DNA of 64,000 nt from Cryomorpha ignava (GTDB lineage Bacteria > Bacteroidota > Bacteroidia > Flavobacteriales_D > Cryomorphaceae): positions 18,602 through 82,601 of the forward strand of contig NZ_JAAGVY010000017.1 in assembly GCF_010686655.1 (NCBI RefSeq), given 5' to 3'. The translations under genes were made by a program, and so were the position numbers. Positions 25,655 to 35,186 of this stretch are shown here, piece after piece. The notes beneath the pieces were generated by a model. That model searched no databases, was not told the origin of the DNA, and saw only the letters and a program-made list of their open reading frames with translations. Every line of letters begins with the position of its first letter. Position 1 is the stretch's first letter.

Positions 25655-26383
25655 ATGACCGATAAGAAAATTATTCTTGCACTTCCTGCTCAATATGCTG
25701 ATACAAGCGTATTTAATTTGGTGACCAATTGTCTGGGCGGTGAAAATATTCACCTCACAGTTTGTGTTTACAAGGACGCAGTGCATTCAAATTCGACATT
25801 GACGAATCTCGAACAGCTATCAAAACTCTGTTCGGATAAATCTATTACTTTGCGCCTGCGCATTCTCATAGGCGACGATCCGCAGAGGCTACTCAAATTA
25901 TCGACTTTTGCAGATCTGCTCATTCTTCATCAAGGGCTACTCGAAAAGCCAGATTTTGTAACTGCATTTGGTAAGCACACCTGCCCGGTTATAATTTTGC
26001 CAATGGCTTATAGCTCTATAAATCACGTGTTGCTTACCTTGGATGGATCCGTGGAATCCATAAAATCGATTAAGCAGTTTGCCCAGCTCTTTTCACACCA
26101 GATAAAACGGATAGAAGTTACCCTTCTCTTTTTGCTCGAGACTGATTTTGAAACCGGTGATGAGATACTTCTTATCGAATATTTAAAACAATTTTGTGAA
26201 AAGCTCGGTGTCTTAAAAATAATTAAACCGCTTACAGAAAGAAAGTTAAAACCCGTAAAATGCGATGATCATACGCTAATATTAAGCGCCTACGGTTCAC
26301 TAATTGCCAATTACCGGTCAACAGTTCTCGAGCCGATTTTACATGATACAAACTCGGTATTTTTCATACCTTCGGAAACCTGA
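25655..26383 (+). CDS. Universal stress (UspA)-like protein
   Basis: A 242-residue protein with two alpha/beta halves. The first begins KKIILALPAQYADTSVFNLV and the second INHVLLTLDGSVESIKSIKQFA, resembling tandem Usp domains. No clear GxxGxxS nucleotide loop is visible, so ATP binding is uncertain. The ATG at 25655 is preferred over a GTG at 25634. The stop overlaps the ccoI ATG by one base, so the pair is co-translated; Usp proteins often accompany low-oxygen respiration operons. Confidence 0.7.
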   Translation: MTDKKIILALPAQYADTSVFNLVTNCLGGENIHLTVCVYKDAVHSNSTLTNLEQLSKLCSDKSITLRLRILIGDDPQRLLKLSTFADLLILHQGLLEKPDFVTAFGKHTCPVIILPMAYSSINHVLLTLDGSVESIKSIKQFAQLFSHQIKRIEVTLLFLLETDFETGDEILLIEYLKQFCEKLGVLKIIKPLTERKLKPVKCDDHTLILSAYGSLIANYRSTVLEPILHDTNSVFFIPSET

Positions 26384-28845
26384 TGGCTCTTAATCCCAAA
26401 TATCAAGAAGCGGCTCACAAACATGAGGCTGGGATCTGCTACCATTGCGGCGATCATTGTAATGCCGAAACTGTGGTGTTTGAAGGCAAAGCGTTTTGCT
26501 GCCATGGGTGTAAAAGTGTTTTTGAACTTTTGCAAAGCTGTAATCTGGGTGGCTACTACAAATACGCCGAAAACCCCGGTATCAGGCAGCTTAAAGCTCC
26601 AGCTCAAGGCGAATATGCATATCTGGAAGACGTTGATATCATCCAGAAAATCATCTCTTTTTCGAATGATAGCATTGTAAAAGTCAAGTTTAACCTGCCG
26701 GCAATGCATTGTGCTTCGTGCATCTGGCTACTCGAAAATTTCAGGAAACTGGTGCCAGGCGTTATTGAGTCGCGGGTTAATTTTATAAAACGCGATGTGT
26801 ATTTCACTTACGATCCATCGCTTCTCACACTTCGCCACCTTGTAGAGCAGCTTGCTGCAATTGGGTATCCGCCAGAGCTTAAGCTCGATAATGTTTCTAA
26901 AAAGAATACTACTTCCACCAGTAAGCGGCTGATTTATCAAATCGGTATTGCTGGCTTTTGCTTTGGAAATATCATGCTTCTAAGCTTTCCGGATTATATC
27001 GCCGGCGCCGATGGAGTTGCTTTTAAATACCGCAGTTTTTTCGGGTATGTCAGTTTTCTGCTCGCACTTCCCGTTTTGCTTTATTCAGCCAGCGATTATC
27101 TGCGTTCGGGATGGCGAGCCGTGGTAACCCGCGAAATAAATATGGATGTGCCGATTAGTCTCGGTATTCTCGCCTTGTTTTTCAGAAGTTCGTTTGAGAT
27201 TTTCTTCGAAGGCGGTGGTGGTTATATGGATAGCTTGGCGGCATTGCTCTTTTTTCTCCTTATCGGGAAATGGATTCAGCACAAAACATACGACAGCCTT
27301 TCGTTTGAACGCGATTATAAATCCTATTTTCCTATTGCAGTGCAGGTTTTAGATGGTGACAATGAGCGCCCTATAGGAATTGAAAACTTAAAAACCGGCG
27401 ATCGATTCAGGGTGCGCAGTGGCGAGCTGGTACCTGCCGATGCCGTTTTAATTGATGGAATTGCTTCAATAGATTACAGCTTTGTAAGTGGAGAGTCAGA
27501 TCAGGTTTCGGCCAATGAAGGATCGAAAATATACGCCGGTGGACGCCAAATGGGCGCATCGCTCGTTCTGGAAGTTTTAAAGCCGGTAGATCAGAGTTAC
27601 CTCACTTCACTCTGGAATTCGGGAACCACCGACAAAGCGGAGCATAAGCTTGAATTACTGGCAGATAGAGTAGGGAAGAAGTTTACTTATGCCGTAGTTT
27701 TTATCGCTGTGGCTACAGGTATTTTTTGGCTGGTGCGCGATCCTTCAGTTATATTAAATTCTGTAAGCGCGGTACTCATCGTTGCCTGCCCATGCGCGCT
27801 GGCATTGAGTTTTCCGTTCGCTTTTGGAAATGCAGTGCGACTGATGGGAAGGCAGGGTCTGTATCTAAAAAATGGTCAGGCTCTCGCCAAAATGGCCGAG
27901 GTCAACACAATCGTTTTTGATAAAACGGGCACGCTTACGCGGAAAGGAGAAGCCGATGTAACTTATTCGGGTGAAGAACTTAGCGAATGGGAAACAGAAA
28001 TATTTGCCGCCATGGCAGCCCAGTCGGGACATCCACTTAGCCGCTATATTGCACGTTACTATCATTTGGCTTCCACCGATGTGGCCTTTGATACCTTTCG
28101 GGAAATACCCGGAGCCGGGTTGGAGGCAGAGCTTGCCGGAATTCTGTATAAGCTTGGTTCGGCAAGTTTTGTAGGCGCCAATCAAGAAGCTAAGAACGAG
28201 CTTTTTAGCCGTGTATTTATCTCTATTGATAACCAGATTTGGGGTTCATTTAAAGTTGATAAAACCTACCACGAAGGACTCGAAAAGCTGATTTCAAACG
28301 TGAAAAAGGAGTTTAACCTCTTTTTGGTTTCTGGCGATGGAGATGGCGAGCGAAAACGAATGGAGCAGATTTTTGATCAAAAAGAAGGGCTTTATTTTAA
28401 CCAATCACCTCACGATAAAAAGGCATTTATCGCTGGTTTGCGCAAATCAGGCCAAGTTACAGCCATGATCGGCGATGGCCTCAACGATTCAGGTGCTTTA
28501 CTCGAAAGCGATTTTGGTGTTTCGGTGGCCGATGATGTTTTTCGGTTTGCGCCGGCATCTGATGCGATTCTTTCTTCAGATAGTTTCAATAACTTCAACG
28601 ACTTTTTTAGGTTTTCAAAAAGTGCACTTAATGTAGTGAGAGCGAGCTTTGTGTTCTCATTTCTTTACAATGGAATAGGGATACTGTTTGCCGTGCAAGG
28701 CATACTCACGCCTGTTGTTGCGGCAATATTAATGCCTTTAAGTTCTGTAACTGTAGTGCTTTTTGTTACATTCGGAACCAATATATTTTATCGAAAATAT
28801 TTCCCGTCAAGGAAAAAACATGATAAAAGTCAGTTTTTTCGTTGA
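26383..28845 (+). CDS. ccoI: CcoI/FixI, copper-exporting P1B ATPase for cbb3 assembly
   Basis: An 820-residue heavy-metal ATPase. A Cys-rich N-terminal domain (CYHCGDHC, then CCHGC, residues 19-43) is followed by an HMA domain with MHCASC (C110, C113). The body has eight membrane helices, the metal-binding CPC (469-471), phosphorylation motif DKTGTLT (D513), the SGHPLSR HP motif and GDGLNDSGAL. CcoI-type pumps supply copper to the CuB centre of cbb3 oxidase rather than detoxify. It lies directly upstream of ccoS, and its 3' end contains an Fnr-like site. Confidence 0.95.
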   Translation: MALNPKYQEAAHKHEAGICYHCGDHCNAETVVFEGKAFCCHGCKSVFELLQSCNLGGYYKYAENPGIRQLKAPAQGEYAYLEDVDIIQKIISFSNDSIVKVKFNLPAMHCASCIWLLENFRKLVPGVIESRVNFIKRDVYFTYDPSLLTLRHLVEQLAAIGYPPELKLDNVSKKNTTSTSKRLIYQIGIAGFCFGNIMLLSFPDYIAGADGVAFKYRSFFGYVSFLLALPVLLYSASDYLRSGWRAVVTREINMDVPISLGILALFFRSSFEIFFEGGGGYMDSLAALLFFLLIGKWIQHKTYDSLSFERDYKSYFPIAVQVLDGDNERPIGIENLKTGDRFRVRSGELVPADAVLIDGIASIDYSFVSGESDQVSANEGSKIYAGGRQMGASLVLEVLKPVDQSYLTSLWNSGTTDKAEHKLELLADRVGKKFTYAVVFIAVATGIFWLVRDPSVILNSVSAVLIVACPCALALSFPFAFGNAVRLMGRQGLYLKNGQALAKMAEVNTIVFDKTGTLTRKGEADVTYSGEELSEWETEIFAAMAAQSGHPLSRYIARYYHLASTDVAFDTFREIPGAGLEAELAGILYKLGSASFVGANQEAKNELFSRVFISIDNQIWGSFKVDKTYHEGLEKLISNVKKEFNLFLVSGDGDGERKRMEQIFDQKEGLYFNQSPHDKKAFIAGLRKSGQVTAMIGDGLNDSGALLESDFGVSVADDVFRFAPASDAILSSDSFNNFNDFFRFSKSALNVVRASFVFSFLYNGIGILFAVQGILTPVVAAILMPLSSVTVVLFVTFGTNIFYRKYFPSRKKHDKSQFFR
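28821..28832. promoter_or_regulatory. Fnr-like site before ccoS, inside the ccoI 3' end
   Basis: TGATAAAAGTCA with the same GTTTT extension as the site at 25571. It is 80 bp before the ccoS ATG and still inside ccoI, suggesting a second promoter for the oxidase genes proper. A TAGGTGAG box (28855-28862) is at a class II-like distance. Confidence 0.5.
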
Positions 28846-28906
28846 TTTCACTCATAGGTGAGGGCGGGAAAAGGCAGTTTATTTGTTAACGAAAAGAAAG
28901 AAAAAA

Positions 28907-29086
28907 ATGGAAGCGATGTTTCTTTTAATTGGAATTAGCCTGGTAGTAGCGCTGGCCTTTCTCGGCGGGTTTTTCTGGGCGGTTCGTTCTAAACAATACG
29001 ACGACGATTTTACTCCATCGGTGCGCATGCTATTCGATGACGACATAGATAATAATTCAAACCATCCTGATAACTCTTCTAATTAA
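28907..29086 (+). CDS. ccoS: CcoS, cbb3 oxidase assembly protein
   Basis: A 59-residue protein with one N-terminal membrane helix (about residues 5-25) followed by FFWAVRSKQYDDDFTPSVRMLFDDD, the CcoS/FixS signature (AxxxGQYDD...). CcoS is needed for cofactor insertion into the cbb3 oxidase. The ATG at 28907 is chosen over a TTG 24 nt upstream because it gives the family length. It is 6 nt before ccoNO. Confidence 0.92.
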   Translation: MEAMFLLIGISLVVALAFLGGFFWAVRSKQYDDDFTPSVRMLFDDDIDNNSNHPDNSSN

Positions 29087-29092
29087 ACTTTC

Positions 29093-31225
29093 ATGAAGAT
29101 CGAAAAGTTCTATTACGACAACCAGATCGTAAAATTATTTGCCTATGCCACCATGCTTTGGGGAGTTGTAGGTATGCTGGTAGGGCTCTATGCCGCTTTG
29201 CAATTGGTGTTTCCGTGGCTGTCTGGCGGAATTCCTTACACCACATTTGGTAGAATACGACCACTACATACCAATGCGGTAATTTTTGCCTTTGTAGGAA
29301 ACGGAATTTTTACGGGTGTCTATTATTCGCTGCAGCGCCTGCTTAAAAGCAGAATGTGGAGCGATAAGCTTTCTAAAATCAATTTCTGGGGTTGGCAGCT
29401 TATTATTGTGGCAGCGGCTATTACACTTCCGCTTGGGTTTACATCGTCTAAAGAATACGCAGAGCTTGAATGGCCTATTGATATTGCAATCGCAATAATC
29501 TGGGTTATTTTTGGTCTCAATATGATGATGACTATCATCAAACGACGCGAGAGACATCTTTACGTTGCAATCTGGTTTTATATTGGAACCTTTGTTACCG
29601 TTGCCGTTTTGCACATCGTAAACTCATTTGAACTTCCTATCTCATTTATGAAGTCGTATAGCTGGTACGCCGGGGTGCAAGATGCGCTGGTGCAGTGGTG
29701 GTACGGTCACAATGCCGTAGCATTTTTCCTTACTACACCTTACCTGGGATTGATGTATTATTTCGTTCCAAAAGCAGCCAATAGACCGGTTTATTCATAC
29801 CGACTTTCTATTATCCACTTCTGGGCCCTTATCTTCCTCTACATTTGGGCGGGCCCGCACCACTTGCTTTACACCTCATTGCCAGATTGGGCACAAAACC
29901 TTGGTACCGTATTCTCAATTATGCTCATCGCGCCAAGCTGGGGTGGGATGCTTAATGGACTACTAACACTACGTGGTGCCTGGGATCGTGTTCGTGAAGA
30001 TCCGGTTCTGAAATTTTTCGTCGTTGCCATCACCGCATATGGTATGTCAACTTTTGAAGGCCCGATGCTTTCTATTAAAAGTATAAACGCGATAAGTCAC
30101 TTTACCGACTGGACCATTGCTCACGTTCACATTGGCGGTTTGGGTTGGAATGGATTTCTCACCTTTGGTATGCTGTATTGGTTAATACCAAAAATGTGGA
30201 ATATTAAATTGTACTCAAGAAGCCTTGCCAATGCACACTTTTGGATAGGAACCCTCGGTATTCTCTTCTATGCACTTCCACTTTACTGGGCTGCATTTAC
30301 ACAGTGGGCTATGTGGCAAGAGTTTACAAAAGATGGATTCCTTGCATATCCAAATTTCCTGGAAACAGTAATTCAGATTCTACCTATGTACGCCATGCGC
30401 GCTCTTGGTGGGTTGCTTTACCTTACCGGTACACTTATGATGGTTTACAACCTTGGTGCTACTATTAAACGCGGAAGTTTTGTGAAAAACGAAGGTGCTG
30501 AAGCACCTGCTCTCGAGAAAGTTTACAAAGGTCATGAAACCGACCACTGGCACAGAAAATTAGAGCGTCGACCAATGCAGCTTCTTGTAGCATCTCTTGT
30601 TGTAATTCTTATTGGAGGTATTGTAGAAATGGTACCGACATTCCTGGTAGATTCGAATGTGCCGACCATCGCAGCGGTAAAACCATATACACCGCTTGAG
30701 CTTCACGGCCGCGATGTGTACATTTCCGAAGGATGTAATAACTGTCATACTCAAATGATCAGGCCATTCAGGCATGAGACTGAAAGGTATGGCGAGTACT
30801 CCAAATCTGGCGAATTCGTTTACGATCACCCGCACCTGTGGGGATCAAAACGAACGGGGCCCGATCTGCACCGTGTGGGTGGAAAATATCCGGATAGCTG
30901 GCATTACAATCACATGATTGAACCCGAGCGTATGTCGCCCGGATCTATAATGCCTGTGTACTCATGGATGGCTACGACGCCTATTGATACCAGCATGACC
31001 CGCGCCAAAATCAACGCTATGCGTACCCTAGGTGTTCCTTATGCCGAGGGCTATGAACACGAGGCCAATGCCGATGTAGTAGCTCAGCAAAACGAAATTG
31101 TAGAAAGCCTGGCGGTTGATAATATTACAGCCGAGCCGAATTCAGAGTTGGTAGCCATTATTGCTTACTTACAACGACTGGGTACCGATATTAAAATGGC
31201 CGATCAAACTTCAGAAAATCAATAG
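29093..31225 (+). CDS. ccoNO: Fused CcoN-CcoO, catalytic and heme-c subunits of cbb3 oxidase
   Basis: A 710-residue fusion. Residues 1-460 are CcoN, the heme-copper subunit with twelve helices: RIRPLHTNAVIFAF, the WWYGHNAVAFFLTTPYLG helix with a CuB histidine, WAGPHHLLY, and THE heme ligand helix DWTIAHVHIGGLGWNG. After a linker (about 480-500) a single helix and a CcoO-type cytochrome c domain follow, with CNNCH at C548-C551-H552 and QMIRPFRHETERYGEYSKSGE. CcoN-CcoO fusion is known in Bacteroidota. The enzyme reduces O2 at low concentration and pumps protons. Confidence 0.96.
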   Translation: MKIEKFYYDNQIVKLFAYATMLWGVVGMLVGLYAALQLVFPWLSGGIPYTTFGRIRPLHTNAVIFAFVGNGIFTGVYYSLQRLLKSRMWSDKLSKINFWGWQLIIVAAAITLPLGFTSSKEYAELEWPIDIAIAIIWVIFGLNMMMTIIKRRERHLYVAIWFYIGTFVTVAVLHIVNSFELPISFMKSYSWYAGVQDALVQWWYGHNAVAFFLTTPYLGLMYYFVPKAANRPVYSYRLSIIHFWALIFLYIWAGPHHLLYTSLPDWAQNLGTVFSIMLIAPSWGGMLNGLLTLRGAWDRVREDPVLKFFVVAITAYGMSTFEGPMLSIKSINAISHFTDWTIAHVHIGGLGWNGFLTFGMLYWLIPKMWNIKLYSRSLANAHFWIGTLGILFYALPLYWAAFTQWAMWQEFTKDGFLAYPNFLETVIQILPMYAMRALGGLLYLTGTLMMVYNLGATIKRGSFVKNEGAEAPALEKVYKGHETDHWHRKLERRPMQLLVASLVVILIGGIVEMVPTFLVDSNVPTIAAVKPYTPLELHGRDVYISEGCNNCHTQMIRPFRHETERYGEYSKSGEFVYDHPHLWGSKRTGPDLHRVGGKYPDSWHYNHMIEPERMSPGSIMPVYSWMATTPIDTSMTRAKINAMRTLGVPYAEGYEHEANADVVAQQNEIVESLAVDNITAEPNSELVAIIAYLQRLGTDIKMADQTSENQ

Positions 31226-31227
31226 TT

Positions 31228-31437
31228 ATGTTGAAATTCATAAAACACAATATGGAATCGATTATAGGAATAGAAATATTCCCAATCATTTCCGTGCTTA
31301 TTTTCTTCCTCTTCTTCGTGGGTTTAATTATTTACGCCATTCGCATGAAGCAAAGTGAAGTGGATGAAATAAGCGCATTGCCATTAAATGACAGCACAGA
31401 AACTACTAACGCATCAAATACAACCGGTCATGAATAA
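31228..31437 (+). CDS. ccoQ: CcoQ-like small subunit
   Basis: A 69-residue protein with one membrane helix (FPIISVLIFFLFFVGLIIYA) followed by a charged tail containing MKQSEVDEISALPL. Position between ccoNO and ccoP and this layout match CcoQ/FixQ, which stabilises the oxidase core. It starts 2 nt after ccoNO and overlaps ccoP by 8 nt. Confidence 0.82.
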   Translation: MLKFIKHNMESIIGIEIFPIISVLIFFLFFVGLIIYAIRMKQSEVDEISALPLNDSTETTNASNTTGHE

Positions 31438-32629
31438 AGCGAAAATCATAGCCACAATTATCCTTTCAACAGGTGCTTTACCTCTGCTGGCGCAAGCCAC
31501 AGGTGCTGCAACAAGCAGTAGCTCATTTATGAACGGGCCTAATATTATGCTCGGTCTGGTAGCCATAGCGCAGCTTATTGCTATAGTAAGCGTGGCAGGA
31601 TATATCCGTAAAATATCTGGAAGAACAGATCAGTTTATAAAAATGCGAAAAATCAAAGATGCCCAAAATGTAAAACATCTGATTCTTTTGGCCGTATTTA
31701 CCGGATTTTCGGGAATGGCAGTCGCCCAGGATGCCACAGCTGCAGCAGCTTCTGGTTCAAGCATGGATCCGAATACCTTGATGCTATTGGTGCTTAACTT
31801 TGTGCTTTTACTCGTATTCGCCTACGTAGTCCGCTTGCTTTTCAAAACGGTATCATGGCTTATGCCACCAAAAACTGCCGAAGAAATAGCGGTGGAAGCA
31901 GCTGCGGAAGAAAAGCAAACAACATTTTCTAAAGTGTTTACCGATGCTGTACCGGTGGAGCGTGAAGATGAGATTATGCTCGATCATGAGTATGATGGTA
32001 TCCGCGAGCTTGATAACAATCTACCCCCATGGTGGGTGTGGATGTTTTATGCCACCATTATTTATGCATTCGTTTATCTTATTTACTACCACGTATTGCC
32101 TTACGGCCAAAGCCAGGAAGAAGAGTATATTTCAGAATTGAAACAGGCAGATATGGAAAAAGAAGCCTATCTCGCTACAGCGAAAAATCTGATTGACGAA
32201 AATAGTGTTGTTTATCTGGAAGATGCTGCCGATCTCGCTGCAGGTAAAACCATTTACCTCGCCAATTGCCAGGCTTGTCATCAGGCAGATGGCGGTGGCG
32301 GAGTTGGCCCTAACCTTACAGACGAATACTGGATTCACGGTGGAGGTATGTCTGATATCTTTAAAACCGTAAAATACGGTGTTCCCACAAAAGGGATGAT
32401 CGCTTGGGAATCTCAACTTAATCCTACCCAAATGGCTCAAGTGTCGAGCTTTATTCATAGCTTGAGTGGTACTGTGCCAGCAAGTCCCAAAGAGCCGCAA
32501 GGCGAAGTTTGGCGACCCGAGAACAGCGATGAAATTGCTCCGGATTCGTTAATAAAAGAGGAGCCAATTACTCCGGCTCCCGAAGTTGAAAAAGAAGAAC
32601 CTGATAAAGCTACTGCTGCCGTGAAATGA
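31430..32629 (+). CDS. ccoP: CcoP, cytochrome c subunit of cbb3 oxidase (single heme)
   Basis: A 399-residue protein. The N-terminal 150 residues hold what looks like a duplicated module: a signal-like helix ending AQ, an Ala/Ser-rich linker and a membrane helix, seen once before residue 65 and again at about 85-145. A further helix lies in LPPWWVWMFYATIIYAFVYLIYYHVLPYG, the CcoP core signature. Only one heme motif is present (CQACH, C280, C283, H284), where classical CcoP has two. The tail is Pro/Glu-rich. The ATG at 31430 overlaps ccoQ by 8 nt, and ccoG overlaps its stop. Confidence 0.93.
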   Translation: MNKAKIIATIILSTGALPLLAQATGAATSSSSFMNGPNIMLGLVAIAQLIAIVSVAGYIRKISGRTDQFIKMRKIKDAQNVKHLILLAVFTGFSGMAVAQDATAAAASGSSMDPNTLMLLVLNFVLLLVFAYVVRLLFKTVSWLMPPKTAEEIAVEAAAEEKQTTFSKVFTDAVPVEREDEIMLDHEYDGIRELDNNLPPWWVWMFYATIIYAFVYLIYYHVLPYGQSQEEEYISELKQADMEKEAYLATAKNLIDENSVVYLEDAADLAAGKTIYLANCQACHQADGGGGVGPNLTDEYWIHGGGMSDIFKTVKYGVPTKGMIAWESQLNPTQMAQVSSFIHSLSGTVPASPKEPQGEVWRPENSDEIAPDSLIKEEPITPAPEVEKEEPDKATAAVK

Positions 32630-34038
32630 CAGAACCAGACCAAATAAAAGATACCGAGAGTTTTAGAGACTCTATTTCAACTATTGGTGAAGATGGTAAG
32701 CGAAAATGGGTATATCCCAAAAAGCCGAAAGGCAAGTTTACTACAGCGAGAGGTTGGGTGAGTATCTTTTTATTGGCTTTTCTGTTTGGTGCACCGTTCA
32801 TAAAAATTGACGGACAGCCGTTCTTGCTTTTTAATTTGATTGAGCGCAAATTCATTATTTTCGGACAGGTATTCTGGCCGCAAGATTTTTACATCTTTGG
32901 GCTGGGTATGATTATTTTCGTGCTCTTTATTGCGCTTTTTACAGTGGTTTATGGACGCCTATTTTGCGGATGGGTATGCCCGCAAACCATCTTTATGGAA
33001 AACGTTTTTAGACGCGTTGAGTATTTCATAGAGGGCGATTGGAAGCAGCAAATGAAGCTCAATAAAGAACCCTGGAATCAAAAGAAGATCTTTAAGAAAA
33101 CATCTAAACACATTATCTTTTTTGCCATATCATTTATCATCGCAAATACATTTCTGGCTTATATTGTCGGAATAGACGAATTGATCGATATCATTACTTC
33201 GCCCGTTACAGAACATGTGGGCGGGCTTGCGTCTATCACCGTTTTTTCAGGTGTTTTTTATGGCGTATTTGCATTTATGCGCGAGCAGGTTTGTACCACT
33301 GTTTGTCCGTACGGCAGATTGCAGGGTGTAATGCTCGATCGGCAATCTATTGTAGTGGCTTATGACCGTGTGCGCGGAGAGCCCAGAGGTAAATTTCGCA
33401 AGAATGAAGACCGCGACGAGGTAAACAAAGGCGATTGTATAGACTGTTTGCAATGCGTAAATGTTTGTCCCACAGGTATCGATATCAGAAACGGAACTCA
33501 GCTTGAATGCGTGAACTGTACTGCGTGCATTGATGCCTGCGATGAAATGATGGTAGCAGTAAACCTGCCTACCGGCCTCATTCGGTATACCAGCGAAGAG
33601 CAAATTAATACGCGCAAACCGTTTAGGTTGAGTACGCGTGCTAAAGCTTACACCACACTTTTGGTTGTCCTTGTCGGCGTGCTGGTAGCTTTGCTTTTTA
33701 CGCGTACTTCTGTAGAGCTCAATATTTTGAGAACGCCGGGAATGCTCTATCAAACAAACGATGATGGAAGCATCAGCAACCTATATAGCTACAAGGTTAT
33801 TAATAAAACAAACAAGGAAATGACTTTAAACTTTGTACCAATTGACGAAGGTTATAAAATCAAAATGGTAGGTCATAACCCAACGCTTTCCGAGCAATCG
33901 ACTGCAGAAGGAGCTTTCTTTCTATCAGCGCCTGAATCTGCATTTGAACTGGGCAAGACGTTTACGAAGCTCCAGGTATATGATGCTGATGGAAAATTGA
34001 TAGATAAAGTAAAGGTTCGAATTAGCGGACCGCTATAA
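32626..34038 (+). CDS. ccoG: CcoG/RdxA/FixG, 4Fe-4S membrane protein
   Basis: A 470-residue protein with several membrane helices and ferredoxin-type clusters: FCGWVCPQTIFMENVFRRVE, CTTVCPYGRLQGVM, then CIDCLQCVNVCPTGIDIR and CVNCTACIDACDE. The C-terminal IG-like periplasmic domain begins after helix TLLVVLVGVLVALLF. CcoG is a cupric reductase that helps provide Cu(I) for cbb3 assembly. It overlaps ccoP by 4 nt (ATGA). Confidence 0.95.
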   Translation: MTEPDQIKDTESFRDSISTIGEDGKRKWVYPKKPKGKFTTARGWVSIFLLAFLFGAPFIKIDGQPFLLFNLIERKFIIFGQVFWPQDFYIFGLGMIIFVLFIALFTVVYGRLFCGWVCPQTIFMENVFRRVEYFIEGDWKQQMKLNKEPWNQKKIFKKTSKHIIFFAISFIIANTFLAYIVGIDELIDIITSPVTEHVGGLASITVFSGVFYGVFAFMREQVCTTVCPYGRLQGVMLDRQSIVVAYDRVRGEPRGKFRKNEDRDEVNKGDCIDCLQCVNVCPTGIDIRNGTQLECVNCTACIDACDEMMVAVNLPTGLIRYTSEEQINTRKPFRLSTRAKAYTTLLVVLVGVLVALLFTRTSVELNILRTPGMLYQTNDDGSISNLYSYKVINKTNKEMTLNFVPIDEGYKIKMVGHNPTLSEQSTAEGAFFLSAPESAFELGKTFTKLQVYDADGKLIDKVKVRISGPL

Positions 34039-34050
34039 AACAAAAAGAGT

Positions 34051-34488
34051 ATGAAATTGCATTGGGGACATAAAATTGGAATTGTTTACGCGCTTTTTGC
34101 CGGCTCTATGATCTTTATGCTCATTTTAAGCATGCAGGAAAAACACGAGTTGGTTAATGAAAATTATTACGAAAATGAACTGGCTGTTCAGGGCAAGATT
34201 AATGCCGATAAGAATTTGAAAACTGCTGATTTCGATGTTGATATATCCAGTGCAAATAAGCAGATCTTGGTGAGCTTTATGGGTTTGCCTTCCGGCGATG
34301 TGCCTACAGGAACGGTTATGTTGTACAAGCCCGACGACAGCAGTCTTGATCAAACAATTGATGTAGCGCTAAATGCTGATAATAAGATGCTTATTCAACC
34401 CATTGGCGATCACGGCCGATACAAAGTGAGCGTGCGGTTTAAAATGTCTGGAATAGATTATTTAAAAGAAAAACAAGTGGTGCTATGA
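34051..34488 (+). CDS. ccoH: CcoH/FixH-like assembly protein
   Basis: A 145-residue protein with one N-terminal helix (IGIVYALFAGSMIFMLILSM) followed by the motif HELVNENYYENELAVQGKI, typical of the FixH family, and a beta-rich periplasmic domain. It helps cbb3 assembly with CcoI and CcoG. It lies 12 nt after ccoG and overlaps the next gene by 4 nt (ATGA). Confidence 0.9.
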   Translation: MKLHWGHKIGIVYALFAGSMIFMLILSMQEKHELVNENYYENELAVQGKINADKNLKTADFDVDISSANKQILVSFMGLPSGDVPTGTVMLYKPDDSSLDQTIDVALNADNKMLIQPIGDHGRYKVSVRFKMSGIDYLKEKQVVL

Positions 34489-35186
34489 TGCTTTTGCCCG
34501 CTTTCGTTTTAGGATTTGCCGGCAGCCTGCACTGTGTAGGTATGTGCGGTCCTATTGCTATGGCGGTACCGGTGGGAAAAGGAACTAAACTGCAGCAGGG
34601 CCTTGCCTTTTCGCTTTACCAGTTTGGCCGTATTTCGGCTTATGCCATTATCGGATTTCTTTTTGGCGTTCTGGGATTTGGACTCAATATGGCAGGTTTT
34701 CAACAAGGACTTTCACTTACAATAGGAATATTGATGTTACTTTTTATCTGGTTTCCAAAACTATTCGGAAAGCTTGGAATGACACATGGTCTGGCAAAAT
34801 ACCAATCGCGGGTTACCCGGTTTATGGCTGTAAGGCTTAAAAGCAATAGATTGCCCGCCCTTCTGGGACTCGGGTTTTTTAATGGTTTTCTTCCCTGCGG
34901 ACTTGTATACATTGCACTTGCTGGTTCGGTAGCCACATACAACCCATTTTACGGAGCCCTTTTTATGGCTGCTTTTGGCCTTGGAACCGCTCCTGCATTA
35001 TTCCTTGTCGGCTTTACCGGAAGGCAAATAAGTGTTTCACTGCGCTCCCAATTTAGAAAAGTAGCACCCATTATTGCTACTGTTTTTGCCCTGCTTTTTA
35101 TCCTTCGCGGATTGGGCATGGGCATCCCATTTTTGAGCCCGGAATTGGGCACTACCATTACAAATACAGAAACTTGTGACCCATGA
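34485..35186 (+). CDS. TauE/SafE-like (UreH-domain) membrane protein of cbb3 operons
   Basis: A 233-residue protein with about six helices. It starts LLPAFVLGFAGSLHCVGMCGPIAMA and repeats a related motif later as GFFNGFLPCGLVYIALAGS. These His/Cys-containing motifs define the sulfite-exporter-TauE/UreH group found beside ccoGH in many bacteria. A copper-transport or oxidase-assembly role is likely but inferred. It is coupled to ccoH and hemN by 4-nt overlaps. Confidence 0.85.
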   Translation: MMLLPAFVLGFAGSLHCVGMCGPIAMAVPVGKGTKLQQGLAFSLYQFGRISAYAIIGFLFGVLGFGLNMAGFQQGLSLTIGILMLLFIWFPKLFGKLGMTHGLAKYQSRVTRFMAVRLKSNRLPALLGLGFFNGFLPCGLVYIALAGSVATYNPFYGALFMAAFGLGTAPALFLVGFTGRQISVSLRSQFRKVAPIIATVFALLFILRGLGMGIPFLSPELGTTITNTETCDP

